Counted from the first letter of the stretch, positions 37,147 to 45,870 are shown. The stretch is 64,000 bases of DNA from Sphaerisporangium sp. (GCA_025964675.1 JAOPYI010000124.1:42718-106717), one strand, 5' to 3'. Program-made: numbers and translations. The notes: generated from the sequence alone by a model not told the origin.

Positions 37147-37449
37147 TCTCCGCCAACGCACCCGAGCAACGGCGAGCCGCACCTTGCCCCATCCAGCATC
37201 GGATGCCACGGGGGAACCTTGGGCAGAGCGGTGGTCCGGCTGCGCGAGTTGGCCTGATTCCCGCTGTGGTGTTCACCGGGGAAACGCATGCTCAGGTGAT
37301 CGCTGACAACTACGACCACCTTCCTGACCGGTCACCGTTAGATGAGTCAAGCGCTGCGGTGTGTAACAACTTTGGGCACATCCGGGTCGTTTATGTGCGT
37401 AACCGGGCAAATCAGGGAAAGCTGCTTGAAGAGAGAAGGGAGCCAGGCC
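37147..37449. other. Intergenic region between araA and the STAS gene
   Basis: This 303-base stretch probably carries the STAS gene promoter. GTTT at 37389 and GGGCAA at 37405 resemble SigB-type elements, but the spacing is only 12 bases. No coding sequence or strong hairpin is evident. Confidence 0.3.
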
Positions 37450-37839
37450 GTGACCCCGCCTGTCGATCCCGCGGAGTTCCAGGTCCACATCGGCCTGCAC
37501 CGCGACTGCGTGACGATCAACGTCGCCGGTGACCTTGACTACACCACAGCCCACCGGCTCCGGTCGGCCGCCGACGAAGCCTGGTTGGTGGAGCCCTCCA
37601 GTATCGTGCTCGACCTGGCCACGATGACCTTCTGTGATTCGATGGGCATCGGTACCCTGCTGTACATCCTCAAGGGCTCCGATGTACGCGCCGTACGGCT
37701 GGCGCTGGCCGGGCTCGGGTCCAGGCCCGAGCGGCTCCTGCGGATCGCTGGAGTGCTCACTCGCTTCGAGCGGTTCCCCTCCGTGACCGACGCGCTGAGT
37801 GCGCAAGGCGAGACTTCGCACCCCTTGGAACCTGCCTGA
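37450..37839 (+). CDS. STAS domain protein (anti-sigma factor antagonist type)
   Basis: A 129-residue single STAS domain of the SpoIIAA/RsbV kind, which when unphosphorylated binds an anti-sigma kinase and frees a sigma factor. The phospho-acceptor region is LATMTFCDSMGIGTLL, with the conserved Ser after Asp. The fold starts with the FQVHIGLHRDCVTINVAGDL strands. GTG 37450 follows AAGGGAG; a longer in-frame start at 37342 adds unlike sequence. No RsbW-type kinase or sigma gene is adjacent, so its partner lies elsewhere. Confidence 0.85.
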   Translation: MTPPVDPAEFQVHIGLHRDCVTINVAGDLDYTTAHRLRSAADEAWLVEPSSIVLDLATMTFCDSMGIGTLLYILKGSDVRAVRLALAGLGSRPERLLRIAGVLTRFERFPSVTDALSAQGETSHPLEPA

Positions 37840-37994
37840 CCTTCATTCAGGACCGGGCCGCCTGGGTGCGCGGCCCCGCGCCATTCCGCGCCGGCGGCAT
37901 CGTCATCATGTCGAAGGTCACCCCGATGTCCGGGGTTACTTCGGCGATCTCAAGTCCGACGCCGCCGTCAACGGCGGAAAGTGACCTGGATCAC

Positions 37995-38009
37995 GGGACA
38001 GCCTGTCCC
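37995..38009. repeat. Inverted repeat upstream of the aldehyde dehydrogenase gene
   Basis: GGGACA-GCC-TGTCCC is a small palindrome about 36 bases before the dehydrogenase ATG, in position for an operator. No regulator is adjacent. Confidence 0.35.
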
Positions 38010-38044
38010 TGGTTGTGCCTGCTGGTTCTTGCGACGCTGGCGGC

Positions 38045-39475
38045 ATGAACAGCAGCGAACTGAGCTTCCCCGCCCCCGCCCACTGGATCGACGGTCAGGC
38101 CGTACCCTTCGACGGCCCGGCCATCGAGGTGGTCAACCCGGCCACCGGCGCCGTCATCGCCGCCATCCCGGACGGCACGGCCGCCGACGTCGACCGCGCC
38201 GTGACCGCGGCTACCGCCGCGTTCCCCGCGTGGGCGGCCACCGACCCGGCCGAGCGCGCCGCCGTCGTACGGCGCATCGCCGCGGGCCTCAAGGCGCGCG
38301 GCGAGGAGATCGCGGCCACCATCAGCGCCGAGATCGGCGCCCCGATCTCCTTCGCCCGGATGGCCCAGGCCGGTCTGCCGGTCATGGCGACCGAGGCCAT
38401 CGCCAGTGTCGCCGCGGACTTCCCCTGGAGTGAGGAGATCGCTAACTCGCTGATCGTGCGGGAGCCGATCGGCGTGGTCGGAGCGATCACGCCGTGGAAC
38501 TTCCCGCTCCAGCAGATCGTCACCAAGGTGGTGCCGGCGCTGCTGGCGGGCAACACCGTGGTACTGAAGCCCTCCGAAGTCGCCCCCTTGGTCGCGCGGA
38601 TCTTCGCCGAGGTCACCGCCGAGGCCGGGTTGCCGGCCGGGGTGCTCAACGTCGTGCACGGCACCGGCCAGGTGGTGGGTGAGGCGATCTCCGCGCACGC
38701 GGGCATAGACATGGTGTCCTTCACCGGATCCACCCGCGCCGGCAAGCGCGTCTCCGCCGTCGCCTCCGAAACCGTCAAACGGGTCGCCCTGGAGCTTGGT
38801 GGCAAGTCCGCCAACATCATCCTGCGTGACGCCGACCTGAAGGAGGCCGTCACCCGCGGGCTGGCCGGCGCCTGGAGCAACAGCGGCCAGGTCTGCGGCG
38901 CCTACACCCGCATGCTGGTCCCGGCCGAACTGCACGACCAGGTCGTCGACCTGCTCCGGGAGGCGGCCGGCGAGTACACGGTGGGCGACCCTGCCGACGA
39001 GAGCACCCGACTCGGCCCGCTGGCCTCCGAAGCCCAGCGCGAACGCGTCGCCGCCTACATCGAGCGGGGCGTCGCCGACGGCGCCACCGTCGTCGTCGGC
39101 GGCCCCGGCAGGCCAGAGGGACTCGAGGCAGGCGCCTACGTCAAGCCCACCGTCTTCGCGAACGTCGACCCCTACTCCGTCATCGCCCGCGAGGAGATCT
39201 TCGGCCCCGTCCTCGCGGTCATCCCCTACACCGACGACGACCACGCCGTGCGGATCGCCAACAGCACGATCTACGGCCTCAACGGCGCCGTCTTCGGCGA
39301 AACCGAACACGCCCTGGCCATCGCCAAGCGGATGCGCACCGGCCAGGTCGACATCAACGGTCCTCAGATGAACCTGCTCGCGCCCTTCGGCGGATACAAG
39401 CAGTCCGGCAACGGCCGCGAATATGGCCGCTTCGGCCTGGAGGAGTTCCTGGAGACCAAGGCCATCCAACGCTGA
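38045..39475 (+). CDS. Aldehyde dehydrogenase family protein
   Basis: A 476-residue NAD(P)-dependent aldehyde dehydrogenase oxidising an aldehyde to the acid. The catalytic Cys is residue 284 in SNSGQVCGAYTRML, and the general base Glu is residue 250 in LELGGKSANII. The cofactor region has ITPWNFPLQQI and NTVVLKPSEVAPLVA, with GSTRAGKRV. ATG 38045 is chosen over an in-frame upstream ATG on family alignment. It is transcribed alone downstream of the arabinose and STAS genes; a link to arabinose is not supported by a shared transcript. Confidence 0.93.
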   Translation: MNSSELSFPAPAHWIDGQAVPFDGPAIEVVNPATGAVIAAIPDGTAADVDRAVTAATAAFPAWAATDPAERAAVVRRIAAGLKARGEEIAATISAEIGAPISFARMAQAGLPVMATEAIASVAADFPWSEEIANSLIVREPIGVVGAITPWNFPLQQIVTKVVPALLAGNTVVLKPSEVAPLVARIFAEVTAEAGLPAGVLNVVHGTGQVVGEAISAHAGIDMVSFTGSTRAGKRVSAVASETVKRVALELGGKSANIILRDADLKEAVTRGLAGAWSNSGQVCGAYTRMLVPAELHDQVVDLLREAAGEYTVGDPADESTRLGPLASEAQRERVAAYIERGVADGATVVVGGPGRPEGLEAGAYVKPTVFANVDPYSVIAREEIFGPVLAVIPYTDDDHAVRIANSTIYGLNGAVFGETEHALAIAKRMRTGQVDINGPQMNLLAPFGGYKQSGNGREYGRFGLEEFLETKAIQR

Positions 39476-39886
39476 TCCGTGAGCAGGCCAGGTGTCTCAC
39501 TCAGCGCATACACGGACGCCGGATCGAGATAGGCCACGCAGCCCGCACTGTTCGTCGACGGCGCCTATCACACACCACTCACCCGGCTTTCAGCGACTTC
39601 GCCGCCGCCCGAGCCCACCTCGCCAAGATGCCGGCCCAGTTCCCCGCGCCCGACACCGCCGGGCTACCTCAGCCTTTGAACCCCTCTAACCGCTTGGCCG
39701 CTGACCAGCCCTTGGTGGCCCTTGGTGTGTATGGCTACCGCTGTTCGCCGGCGATAGCCGACGATGTCGTCAACGGCTGAGTTCGGTAGCGGCGGCCATG
39801 GTGACCACGCTGAGATCTTTGTCCATGAGGATTGCGCGAACCCCTTCGCCACCCGGCGCGGGCGCGATTAGGAGGAGATACCAACG
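39476..39886. other. Gene-poor stretch with protein-like fragments
   Basis: No intact gene is visible in these 410 bases. Around 39587-39670 the plus strand reads as a plausible protein end (SDFAAARAHLAKMPAQFP), but it connects to nothing upstream without a frame change. This suggests the remains of a gene. The region precedes an AT-richer orphan gene. Confidence 0.35.
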
Positions 39887-40696
39887 ATGAGGCGACCGAT
39901 GTTCGCGCTGGCCATCGCCCTGATACTTCCCATCTTGACCGCCACTTCCCAAACCAGTGCCAATGCGGAGGTCGAGCCAGCCACTGCGTTGAAACACCAG
40001 CTTATTAGTGGCCGCGGCGTTAAGTTCTCCCAGGTAACTATCATCTTTCCCAATATCCCGGAGGTGAAGACAACCATCCGCGGCAGGGGCCTCGCCGGCT
40101 TTGGTAACGGTAAGATCACGGCGATCGACCTCACCCACTCCAAGAACATGGTCGGCCAACGCGACCGGATAATCGCGTTTACAGATCGCTCCTACTCGCA
40201 GGGAGTATTCCCTGATTCCGCTCTCCCCGAAGGTAAGAGCTGGGTGGCGGATAAGCAGGCATCTGATCTCGCTATATTTTGCGGCGAGATCGCGCTCAGC
40301 GCACCGGCTGTATTATCGGCCGTGCTTGCCACAGCTGCGGTTAAGCGACCCGCTGGCGTGTATGAGGGCAAACGCACCACGCTCCATGAAGGCAAGATCA
40401 CTTTTGGCGAGCTGTACAAGGTGGATCCCGGCCTTCGCCTGGCCGGCAACAAGAAGCCCACGGGTAAGTACGTCAAGTACGCCAAGCTTCAGGTCTCGTG
40501 GCGGCTCTGGCTCGGTCAAGACCAGCTTGTACGCAGGTGTTGGACCTCGTGGAGCGAGCCAAGCCGGCCAGGTAACGTCGAGGAGGCGATGTACCCCCTT
40601 GTCGCCGACACCCGCCTGTCCAGCTGGGGAATCAAGACACACATCAAGCCCCCTCCCGCTGCCCAGGTAGCGACGGTGAGTGAGCTCAATCTGTAA
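39887..40696 (+). CDS. Hypothetical secreted protein, base composition unlike neighbours
   Basis: A 269-residue protein with a clear signal peptide (MRRPMFALAIALILPILTAT, cleavage near SANA). I do not recognise the mature part. It has strands such as VKFSQVTIIFPNIPEVKTTI, then AIDLTHSKNMVGQRDRIIAF, and a few Cys. ATG 39887 has a strong AGGAGGAG upstream, which supports a real gene. It uses many A/T-ending codons (for example ATA, TTA, AGT) that its neighbours avoid, suggesting recent acquisition. It is flanked by apparent debris and has no operon partner. Confidence 0.65.
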   Translation: MRRPMFALAIALILPILTATSQTSANAEVEPATALKHQLISGRGVKFSQVTIIFPNIPEVKTTIRGRGLAGFGNGKITAIDLTHSKNMVGQRDRIIAFTDRSYSQGVFPDSALPEGKSWVADKQASDLAIFCGEIALSAPAVLSAVLATAAVKRPAGVYEGKRTTLHEGKITFGELYKVDPGLRLAGNKKPTGKYVKYAKLQVSWRLWLGQDQLVRRCWTSWSEPSRPGNVEEAMYPLVADTRLSSWGIKTHIKPPPAAQVATVSELNL

Positions 40697-41004
40697 GCGG
40701 TGGGTGGCCTCGATCAGGATCTGGCTTCGCGCCCGTACCTGCGGCAGCGCGGCGAGGGAGGCGCCGATCTCATCCAGCCGGAGGGCCGGTGCCTCTGCGC
40801 GGTAGGTGGCGATCACAGGCCATCCGGCGAGCTGCTGCGGGAAGTAGCGGCGGAAGAGGATCTCGCCGATCAGCAGGTTCCCGCTTATCGTCAACGACGA
40901 AGGGGCGACCCGGCTGGTCGTGGAGTCGATGCGGGCACCCGGACACCAATGGCTCCTCTCATTCGCTACCGTCGTCAGGTGTTTATCGCGAGCATGCAGG
41001 CTTC
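40697..41004. other. Intergenic region with possible minus-strand gene fragment
   Basis: On the minus strand, 40700-40912 reads as protein-like sequence (for example LIGEILFRRYFPQQLAGWPV and ALRLDEIGASLAALPQVRA) without a stop. No convincing start is present and the frame then runs antisense through the preceding gene. It may be a decayed gene. I do not recognise the family. Confidence 0.3.
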
Positions 41005-41838
41005 ATGACAGGCCTGAGCCGTGGCATCGGCCAGGAGCATGACGAAGAGCCGCTCGTCGGCGACGGTGTCACCCAAGGAATCGTGCGGGTGGGCGACACC
41101 GTCCGCCGCCCGGTTCGGCCCTTCACCGCGACAGTCCAGGCCTACCTCGCGCACCTGCACGCCGCGGGATTCTCGGGTGCTCCGGTGCCCCTGGGCCTGG
41201 ATGACCAGGGTCGCGAGGTGCTCTCGTTCGTCCCGGGCGACGTCCCCCGAGAGCCGCTCCCACCGGACACCGCAGGCGAAGAAGTCCTGGTCGAACTCGC
41301 GCGGCTCATCCGCCGCCTTCATGACGCCGCCCAAGGCTGGGTGCCGCCTGCCGACGCGACCTGGGGAGGAACCCCCGGAGCACAGATGACCGGTTCAACC
41401 GCCGATGGGGAGCCCTTGCTGGTCAGCCACCGCGACTACTGCCCCGGCAACGTCGTCTTCCGCAACAGCTTGCCCGTGGCGCTCATCGACTTCGACCTCG
41501 CCAAGCCGACCACGAGGGTCGACGACCTCGCCAACGCCCTCTACTACTGGGCGCCCCTGCTGCACCCGAAGGACAGGGCTCCCGCATTCGCAGACCTGGA
41601 CATCCCGCACCGCGTCTCCACGTTCGCCGACGCCTACGGCATGACAGCATCACAGCGCCGGGCCCTGATCCCTGCGGCGACCAGCATGATCCACCGCTTC
41701 CACGTCAACATGCGGGCCGCCGCCGAGGTCGACCCGATCTTCAAACGCTTCTGGGACCAAGGCGCGAAGGACCGGCTCCCTCGCGCAGAGACCTGGATCC
41801 GTAACGAAGGCTCTGCCATCACCACGCGACTCACCTAG
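41005..41838 (+). CDS. Phosphotransferase (aminoglycoside/choline kinase-like)
   Basis: A 277-residue APH-type kinase fold protein. The catalytic loop is HRDYCPGNVVF, followed by the metal-binding Asp in ALIDFDLAKPTT. N-terminal strands (GIVRVGDTVRRPVRPF) and the LARLIRRLHDAAQGW helix match the family. Such proteins phosphorylate small alcohols, aminoglycosides or homoserine-like metabolites; resistance cannot be inferred. ATG 41005 is the likely start but has no good ribosome site. Confidence 0.82.
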   Translation: MTGLSRGIGQEHDEEPLVGDGVTQGIVRVGDTVRRPVRPFTATVQAYLAHLHAAGFSGAPVPLGLDDQGREVLSFVPGDVPREPLPPDTAGEEVLVELARLIRRLHDAAQGWVPPADATWGGTPGAQMTGSTADGEPLLVSHRDYCPGNVVFRNSLPVALIDFDLAKPTTRVDDLANALYYWAPLLHPKDRAPAFADLDIPHRVSTFADAYGMTASQRRALIPAATSMIHRFHVNMRAAAEVDPIFKRFWDQGAKDRLPRAETWIRNEGSAITTRLT

Positions 41839-41988
41839 AGGTGTTCGAGCATGTCGCCAGCAAGGGCGGCTGCCCGAGGATCACCTACAAGGCCAGCGAA
41901 GAGGAGGACGCGTGACCGGCGCGGCCCGGACGATGGCCTGACCGGCGCGGCGCGGATCAGGAGGCGGCTTCCCGTGCCGGGCGGGCCG

Positions 41989-42876
41989 CTAGAAAGGCGG
42001 GGGTGAGAGGTTCGGGGGCCGTCCGACGAAGGCGGCGCGGGCCTCGGCGAGCCAGTCCTCGATCGGGCGGGCTTCCCGGCCGGTGGCCTGCCGCACGTCG
42101 TCGGTGACCGTCTCGCAGCCGCCGTGCCGGACCCAGTCGAACAGCTCCAGCATGCCGTCGGCGTACCACTCGGACATCCCAGCCGCCAGCAGGCTCGCCC
42201 GAGCCTCGCCGGGAGGAACGTCGCTGTAGCCGACCTGCCGGGCGTAGACGGCGGAGATGCGGTCGGCCACATCGGCGTAGCCCAGCGCCTCTGGGCCGGT
42301 GGGCACGTGCACCTCGCCCTCCTCGTCGTCGGCGGTCAGCGCGTGGACGGCCACCGCCGCCACGTCGCCCGCGGCGACGAAGCCGACGCGTCCCTCGCCC
42401 GCTGGGGCGAAAACGGTGGCCTCCAGCCGGATGCCGTCGGCCGCCGACAGCAGGTTCTCCATGTAGAGGTTGGGCGCGACGAACGTCACCGGCAGGCCGG
42501 TGCCGGCCAGATGTGTGGCGATCTGCCGGTGGTTTCGCATGAATCGCACGCCGCAGTCTGGCTCCTGAAAGCCGTCCGCGGCGACCTTGACGACGCGCGG
42601 GCGGTGACCCGCGACGACAAGGGCATCGATGAAGAAGACCTCGAGCTCCACCTGCTCCTCACGGGTGGAGGAGAGGAGGAAGACCCGGTCGAACTCCCGC
42701 AGGACCTCGGGAGGCGGCGGCGCGTCGAGCGCGGCGACGATGTGCCGTGTGCCCGTCGGCAGGCCGTCGGCCCGCGCCTCCACGCGCACCATCGCCGTCG
42801 CCGGCACGCGCGCGTCGGCGAGTTGCTCCATCAGGCGGAAGCCGACTCGTCCGGTCGCACCGGTAACCAGGATCAC
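41989..42876 (-). CDS. NAD(P)-binding NmrA-like protein
   Basis: A 295-residue atypical short-chain dehydrogenase. The Rossmann motif ILVTGATGRVGFRLMEQL opens the protein, and HRPRVVKVAADGF and FVAPNLYMENLL follow; there is no classical YxxxK catalytic motif, as in NmrA and quinone oxidoreductase-like proteins. GTG 42876 has GGGGGAGG upstream. The longer upstream frame is Arg-rich and unlikely. The role may be redox sensing or reduction of a quinone-like substrate. Confidence 0.85.
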   Translation of the reverse strand: MILVTGATGRVGFRLMEQLADARVPATAMVRVEARADGLPTGTRHIVAALDAPPPPEVLREFDRVFLLSSTREEQVELEVFFIDALVVAGHRPRVVKVAADGFQEPDCGVRFMRNHRQIATHLAGTGLPVTFVAPNLYMENLLSAADGIRLEATVFAPAGEGRVGFVAAGDVAAVAVHALTADDEEGEVHVPTGPEALGYADVADRISAVYARQVGYSDVPPGEARASLLAAGMSEWYADGMLELFDWVRHGGCETVTDDVRQATGREARPIEDWLAEARAAFVGRPPNLSPPPF

Positions 42877-43020
42877 ACTGCCCCCTCCCCCGACGGGCGG
42901 CCGAACCGGCCTGATCCTCACCCCAGTCCTTCCGCCGTCACGCCTGGGGGAAACCCGGCCGCGCCTGGCCCCACCAAAGATCAGGGCCGATGCACATAGC
43001 ACCGGCCCTGATCAGATGAG

Positions 43021-43094
43021 TGCGCCGCCAGGGACTCGAACCCCGGACCCGCTGATTAAGAGTCAGCTGCTCTAACCAACTGAGCTAGCGGCGC
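43021..43094 (-). tRNA. tRNA-Lys (anticodon CTT)
   Basis: A complete cloverleaf reads on the minus strand: acceptor stem GCGCCGC pairing with GCGGCGC, D-arm GCTCAGTTGGTTAGAGC, anticodon stem GCTGA/TCAGC with loop CTCTTAA (anticodon CTT), and T-arm GGGGTTCGAGTCCCTG. CCA is not encoded. It stands alone near the edge of the fragment-rich region and is a possible integration site, although no integrase is present. Confidence 0.95.
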
Positions 43095-43250
43095 AACGAT
43101 ATCCAGGTTAGCGGTACAAACGGGGTGGCTGTGACATCCGCCCGGTGTGGGCGTACAACCAGGCATTGTCCTCCCCGATGCACCCGCGCGGTCGTACGGG
43201 TCGTTGGCCGGGCTGACCCTCAGGTTAGGGCGGCGTATAGAGAGCACGAC

Positions 43251-43274
43251 GTTTGAGGGCGAGTGAGCGGGTAG
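43251..43274 (+). promoter_or_regulatory. SigB-type promoter of the PRC-barrel gene
   Basis: GTTT at 43251-43254 and GGGTAG at 43269-43274 are separated by exactly 14 bases, an excellent match to the actinobacterial general-stress sigma factor consensus. The start point would be about 37 bases before the ATG. Confidence 0.6.
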
Positions 43275-43317
43275 GGCGGAGAGTCCCGACGAAGTCAATC
43301 GAAGGGAGAACGAGAAC

Positions 43318-43683
43318 ATGCAGCAGGATCTTTGGAGCTACAGCCCGACCGTCACCGGAGCGAACCAGAACTTCGACGTGGTGGGCTATCACGTCGAGGC
43401 CGCGGACGGCAAGATCGGCACCGTGGACGAGGCGACGTACGAGGTCGGCGAGAGCTACCTGATCGTCGACACCGGTCCCTGGATCTTCGGCAAGAAGGTC
43501 ATGCTTCCCGCGAGCACGGTCACGCGGATCGACCCGCAGGAGAACAAGATCTTCGTCAGCCGCACCAAGCAGGAGATCAAGGACTCTCCGGAGTTCGACG
43601 AAGCCGCCTTCAAGGAGCCGGCGTACCGCACGCAGGTCGGCGACTACTACGGTCGCTTCCCCTTCGGACCGGGCACCCTCTAG
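43318..43683 (+). CDS. PRC-barrel domain-containing protein
   Basis: A 121-residue cytoplasmic protein with a PRC-barrel: FDVVGYHVEAADGKIGTVDE, SYLIVDTGPWIFGKKVMLPA, then VTRIDPQENKIFVSRTKQEI. The tail (FDEAAFKEPAYRTQVGDYYG) is typical of stand-alone stress PRC proteins. PRC-barrels mediate protein or RNA contacts, as in RimM, and no enzyme activity is expected. GAAGGGAG precedes ATG 43318, and the SigB-type promoter suggests stress induction. Confidence 0.88.
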   Translation: MQQDLWSYSPTVTGANQNFDVVGYHVEAADGKIGTVDEATYEVGESYLIVDTGPWIFGKKVMLPASTVTRIDPQENKIFVSRTKQEIKDSPEFDEAAFKEPAYRTQVGDYYGRFPFGPGTL

Positions 43684-43707
43684 GCCCTAACCCGTCCAGA
43701 AACGAAC

Positions 43708-43735
43708 GAAGGCCGCGCCCAAGGGCGCGGCCTTC
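43708..43735 (+). terminator. Terminator of the PRC-barrel gene
   Basis: GAAGGCCGCGCCC and GGGCGCGGCCTTC form a perfect 13-base stem with a two-base loop. Confidence 0.85.
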
Positions 43736-43851
43736 CGCCGTGTCGGGACACTTCCGCCGTGTCGGAAAGAAGCCGGGTCGGGAAAAGCCGTATCAAGAGA
43801 AGGAGAACGTCCGCCGTATCGGGAGGGAGGCTGGGACCAGAGCGGGTGCGG

Positions 43852-44466
43852 TCAGGGCCAGCGGGTGTCGGCGTCGACCGGGGGCGGCTTGGGGCAGGCC
43901 ACGCCGAGGCGGTCGAGCAGTGTCAGGAAGGTCGAGGCGTACGGCGAGACCGAGGCGACGATGGCGACCTGGTCCCAGTTCACCTGCTCCCTGAGCGCGC
44001 GGACCTGCGGCAGCATCGACCCGTAGTCGCAGCTGTGCTCCGACATCGGCAGGATCCACGAGATCACCAGATCGGTGGCGTCCAGGACCGGCAGGCTCAG
44101 CGCCGCCGTGTTTATCATGTCGGCTCTGGCGATCATCTGCGTCGTGACCGGCCGCTCCTCGATCCTGAAGATCAGGTCGACCAGCCGGTCCTCCTCGTCG
44201 AACGCCTTGACCAGCCAGTCCTCGGGCGGCCTGGCCGTACGGAACCCGACATCCCTGAGCGTCTCGAGCGCGCGGGGCACGTCCTCCTCCACCAGCACGA
44301 AGTCGACGTCGTGCAGTGAGGGGGCCGCTCCCCTGGCGTACGCCGCGCATCCTCCGGCGAGCGCGAACCTCACCCCTTCCCCTTTGAGCAGGGAACCGGC
44401 GCGTTTGAGCGTGTCGATGATCGCGTCGGTGACCTCATGCGTGTGACTTCCCAAGGCTCCCCCCAA
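43852..44466 (-). CDS. Nucleotidyltransferase-fold protein
   Basis: A protein of up to 204 residues with the polymerase-beta-like nucleotidyltransferase core: FALAGGCAAYARG, then LHDVDFVLVEEDVPRAL with the paired acidic residues, and VDLIFRIEERPVT for the third. It resembles AbiEii/MNT-like or uncharacterised nucleotidyltransferases. No HEPN or antitoxin partner is adjacent. The start is uncertain: TTG 44466 opens the frame, and TTG 44454 follows a GGGGGGAG site. The function is unknown. Confidence 0.7.
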   Translation of the reverse strand: MGGALGSHTHEVTDAIIDTLKRAGSLLKGEGVRFALAGGCAAYARGAAPSLHDVDFVLVEEDVPRALETLRDVGFRTARPPEDWLVKAFDEEDRLVDLIFRIEERPVTTQMIARADMINTAALSLPVLDATDLVISWILPMSEHSCDYGSMLPQVRALREQVNWDQVAIVASVSPYASTFLTLLDRLGVACPKPPPVDADTRWP

Positions 44467-44556
44467 CGAGCGCCGGACTGAAGATCTCCTTTACCCGACA
44501 TCTTTACAGGCCAAACGCGGGGCATGGTCCTGCCCCGCGGGGGTAGGCGGCGCCCT

Positions 44557-45078
44557 ATGACCAACACTTTCACGAACAAACTTCGTAAGGAGGAACGGGC
44601 CTACGAGAGTGGAGCCGATCGGCCGCTCGGATCTTACCTGCGCGTCCTTGGCGCGTACGGCGGCGCGGTCGCGGGGCTGCTGGCCCTTGGCAAGCTGACC
44701 GGCGCCCGAGCCCCGAAGCGGATCTCTCCTATGGACTTGTTCCTCATGGGATTGAGCACGCACCGGATCTCCAGGACCATCACCAAGGACCCGGTCACGA
44801 GCCCACTCCGGGCACCCTTCACACGCTACGCCGGTTTGAGCGGACCTGCCGAACTGCATGAGGAGGTTCGTGGCCACGGCATCAAGCACGCCGTCGGCGA
44901 GCTGGTGACCTGCCCCTTCTGTATCGCGCAGTGGGTCGCGACCGCCTACGCGGCCGGCATGGTCTTCGCCCCAGCAGCCACTCGCGTCGCCGGGGCCACG
45001 ATGTCCGCCGTGGCGATCTCCGACTGGCTCCAGCTCGCGTACGCACGGCTGATGAAGTCCACCGAGGAGGAGTCATGA
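44557..45078 (+). CDS. DUF1360 domain-containing protein
   Basis: A 173-residue membrane protein of the DUF1360 family. The family marker TCPFCIAQW is present near residue 120, and MDLFLMGLSTHRISRTITKD is the conserved N-terminal region. Three or four hydrophobic segments are visible. It is the first gene of a three-gene unit with four-base overlaps. Members occur in spore-forming and filamentous bacteria, and the function is not established. Confidence 0.85.
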   Translation: MTNTFTNKLRKEERAYESGADRPLGSYLRVLGAYGGAVAGLLALGKLTGARAPKRISPMDLFLMGLSTHRISRTITKDPVTSPLRAPFTRYAGLSGPAELHEEVRGHGIKHAVGELVTCPFCIAQWVATAYAAGMVFAPAATRVAGATMSAVAISDWLQLAYARLMKSTEEES

Positions 45079-45311
45079 CGGAGATCTCCCTCAAGGTCCT
45101 GCAGGACAACCCCTACGGCAAGTGGCTCGGACTCGCCACCCTGGGCCTCGTCGCCTGCACGCTTCTCAGCGTGGTGGCCGGACTGGCGGGCGCCGCCTGG
45201 TTGACCGTACTCCTCGGGATCCTCGCCTACGCCGCACTCGGGGGCCTGCTATTCACCGTACGACGTATGGTGCGGGCCTACCGGCGCGAGAGAAGCCGGA
45301 AGTACGGATGA
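45075..45311 (+). CDS. Small membrane protein, 78 residues
   Basis: A 78-residue protein with two transmembrane segments (GLATLGLVACTLLSVVAGLA and LTVLLGILAYAALGGLLFTV) and a basic tail (RRMVRAYRRERSRKYG). It overlaps the DUF1360 stop (ATGA, with AGGAGG upstream) and the next start (ATGA), so translation is coupled. I do not recognise a named family. Context suggests a membrane partner of its neighbours. Confidence 0.7.
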   Translation: MTEISLKVLQDNPYGKWLGLATLGLVACTLLSVVAGLAGAAWLTVLLGILAYAALGGLLFTVRRMVRAYRRERSRKYG

Positions 45312-45790
45312 CGCTGAACGACATGGCCGGGCCCGGGTCCGACGAGACCCACAAGGAAAGGGTCGACCGTGAGCTCGGCGAGCTTCTCCAAGGGTTGCGG
45401 GTGGCCGCCACGGGCGTGCAGGTCCTGTTCGCCTTCCTGCTGACCCTGCCCTTCTCCACAGGGTTCGGCAAGGTGGATCAGGCCGGACGGTGGCTGTTCT
45501 ACGTGGCGATGCTCAGCGCCGCCGTGGCCTCGGTCTGCTTCATCGCGCCCGCGACGCAGCACCGGATCCTGTTCCGAACCTCGCTGAAGGAGCTCATGCT
45601 CCACCGCGCCAACCGGCTCGGCGTCGTGGGCGGGATAGCTCTGGCGGTCTCCATGACCTGCTCGACCGGGCTTGTCGTGGAGGCGTTCCTCGGCGTCCTG
45701 CCGGCGGCGTTGCTGGCCGGTGGAGTGGCGGGGCTCAGCGGCTGGCTGTGGTTCGTACAGCCGCTGGTCTCGAAGCACCGCAGGCGCTAG
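45308..45790 (+). CDS. DUF6328-like four-helix membrane protein
   Basis: A 160-residue protein with a short acidic N-terminus and four transmembrane helices: LRVAATGVQVLFAFLLTLPF, LFYVAMLSAAVASVCFIAP, VVGGIALAVSMTCSTGLVV and ALLAGGVAGLSGWLWFVQPL. The pattern RELGELLQGLRVAATGVQVL with FSTGF matches the DUF6328 family common in actinomycetes. The start overlaps the previous stop. The function is unknown. Confidence 0.8.
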   Translation: MTLNDMAGPGSDETHKERVDRELGELLQGLRVAATGVQVLFAFLLTLPFSTGFGKVDQAGRWLFYVAMLSAAVASVCFIAPATQHRILFRTSLKELMLHRANRLGVVGGIALAVSMTCSTGLVVEAFLGVLPAALLAGGVAGLSGWLWFVQPLVSKHRRR

Positions 45791-45832
45791 AGCACGCGTA
45801 AGTGCCAGGCCACGCAAGGAGGCCTCACAGCA

Positions 45833-45870
45833 CGGGCGCCTCTCATGTCAGAGGACGTGGGAGGCGCCCG
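45833..45870 (+). terminator. Terminator of the DUF1360 operon
   Basis: CGGGCGCCTC at 45833-45842 pairs with GAGGCGCCCG at 45861-45870, followed by TTT. Confidence 0.75.

Noticed and set aside
40313..40894. 193-codon minus-strand frame over the orphan secreted gene
   Set aside because: It has no ribosome site, and most of it is antisense to a gene with a strong ribosome site and signal peptide. Only the 40700-40912 part looks protein-like and is noted as a possible fragment.
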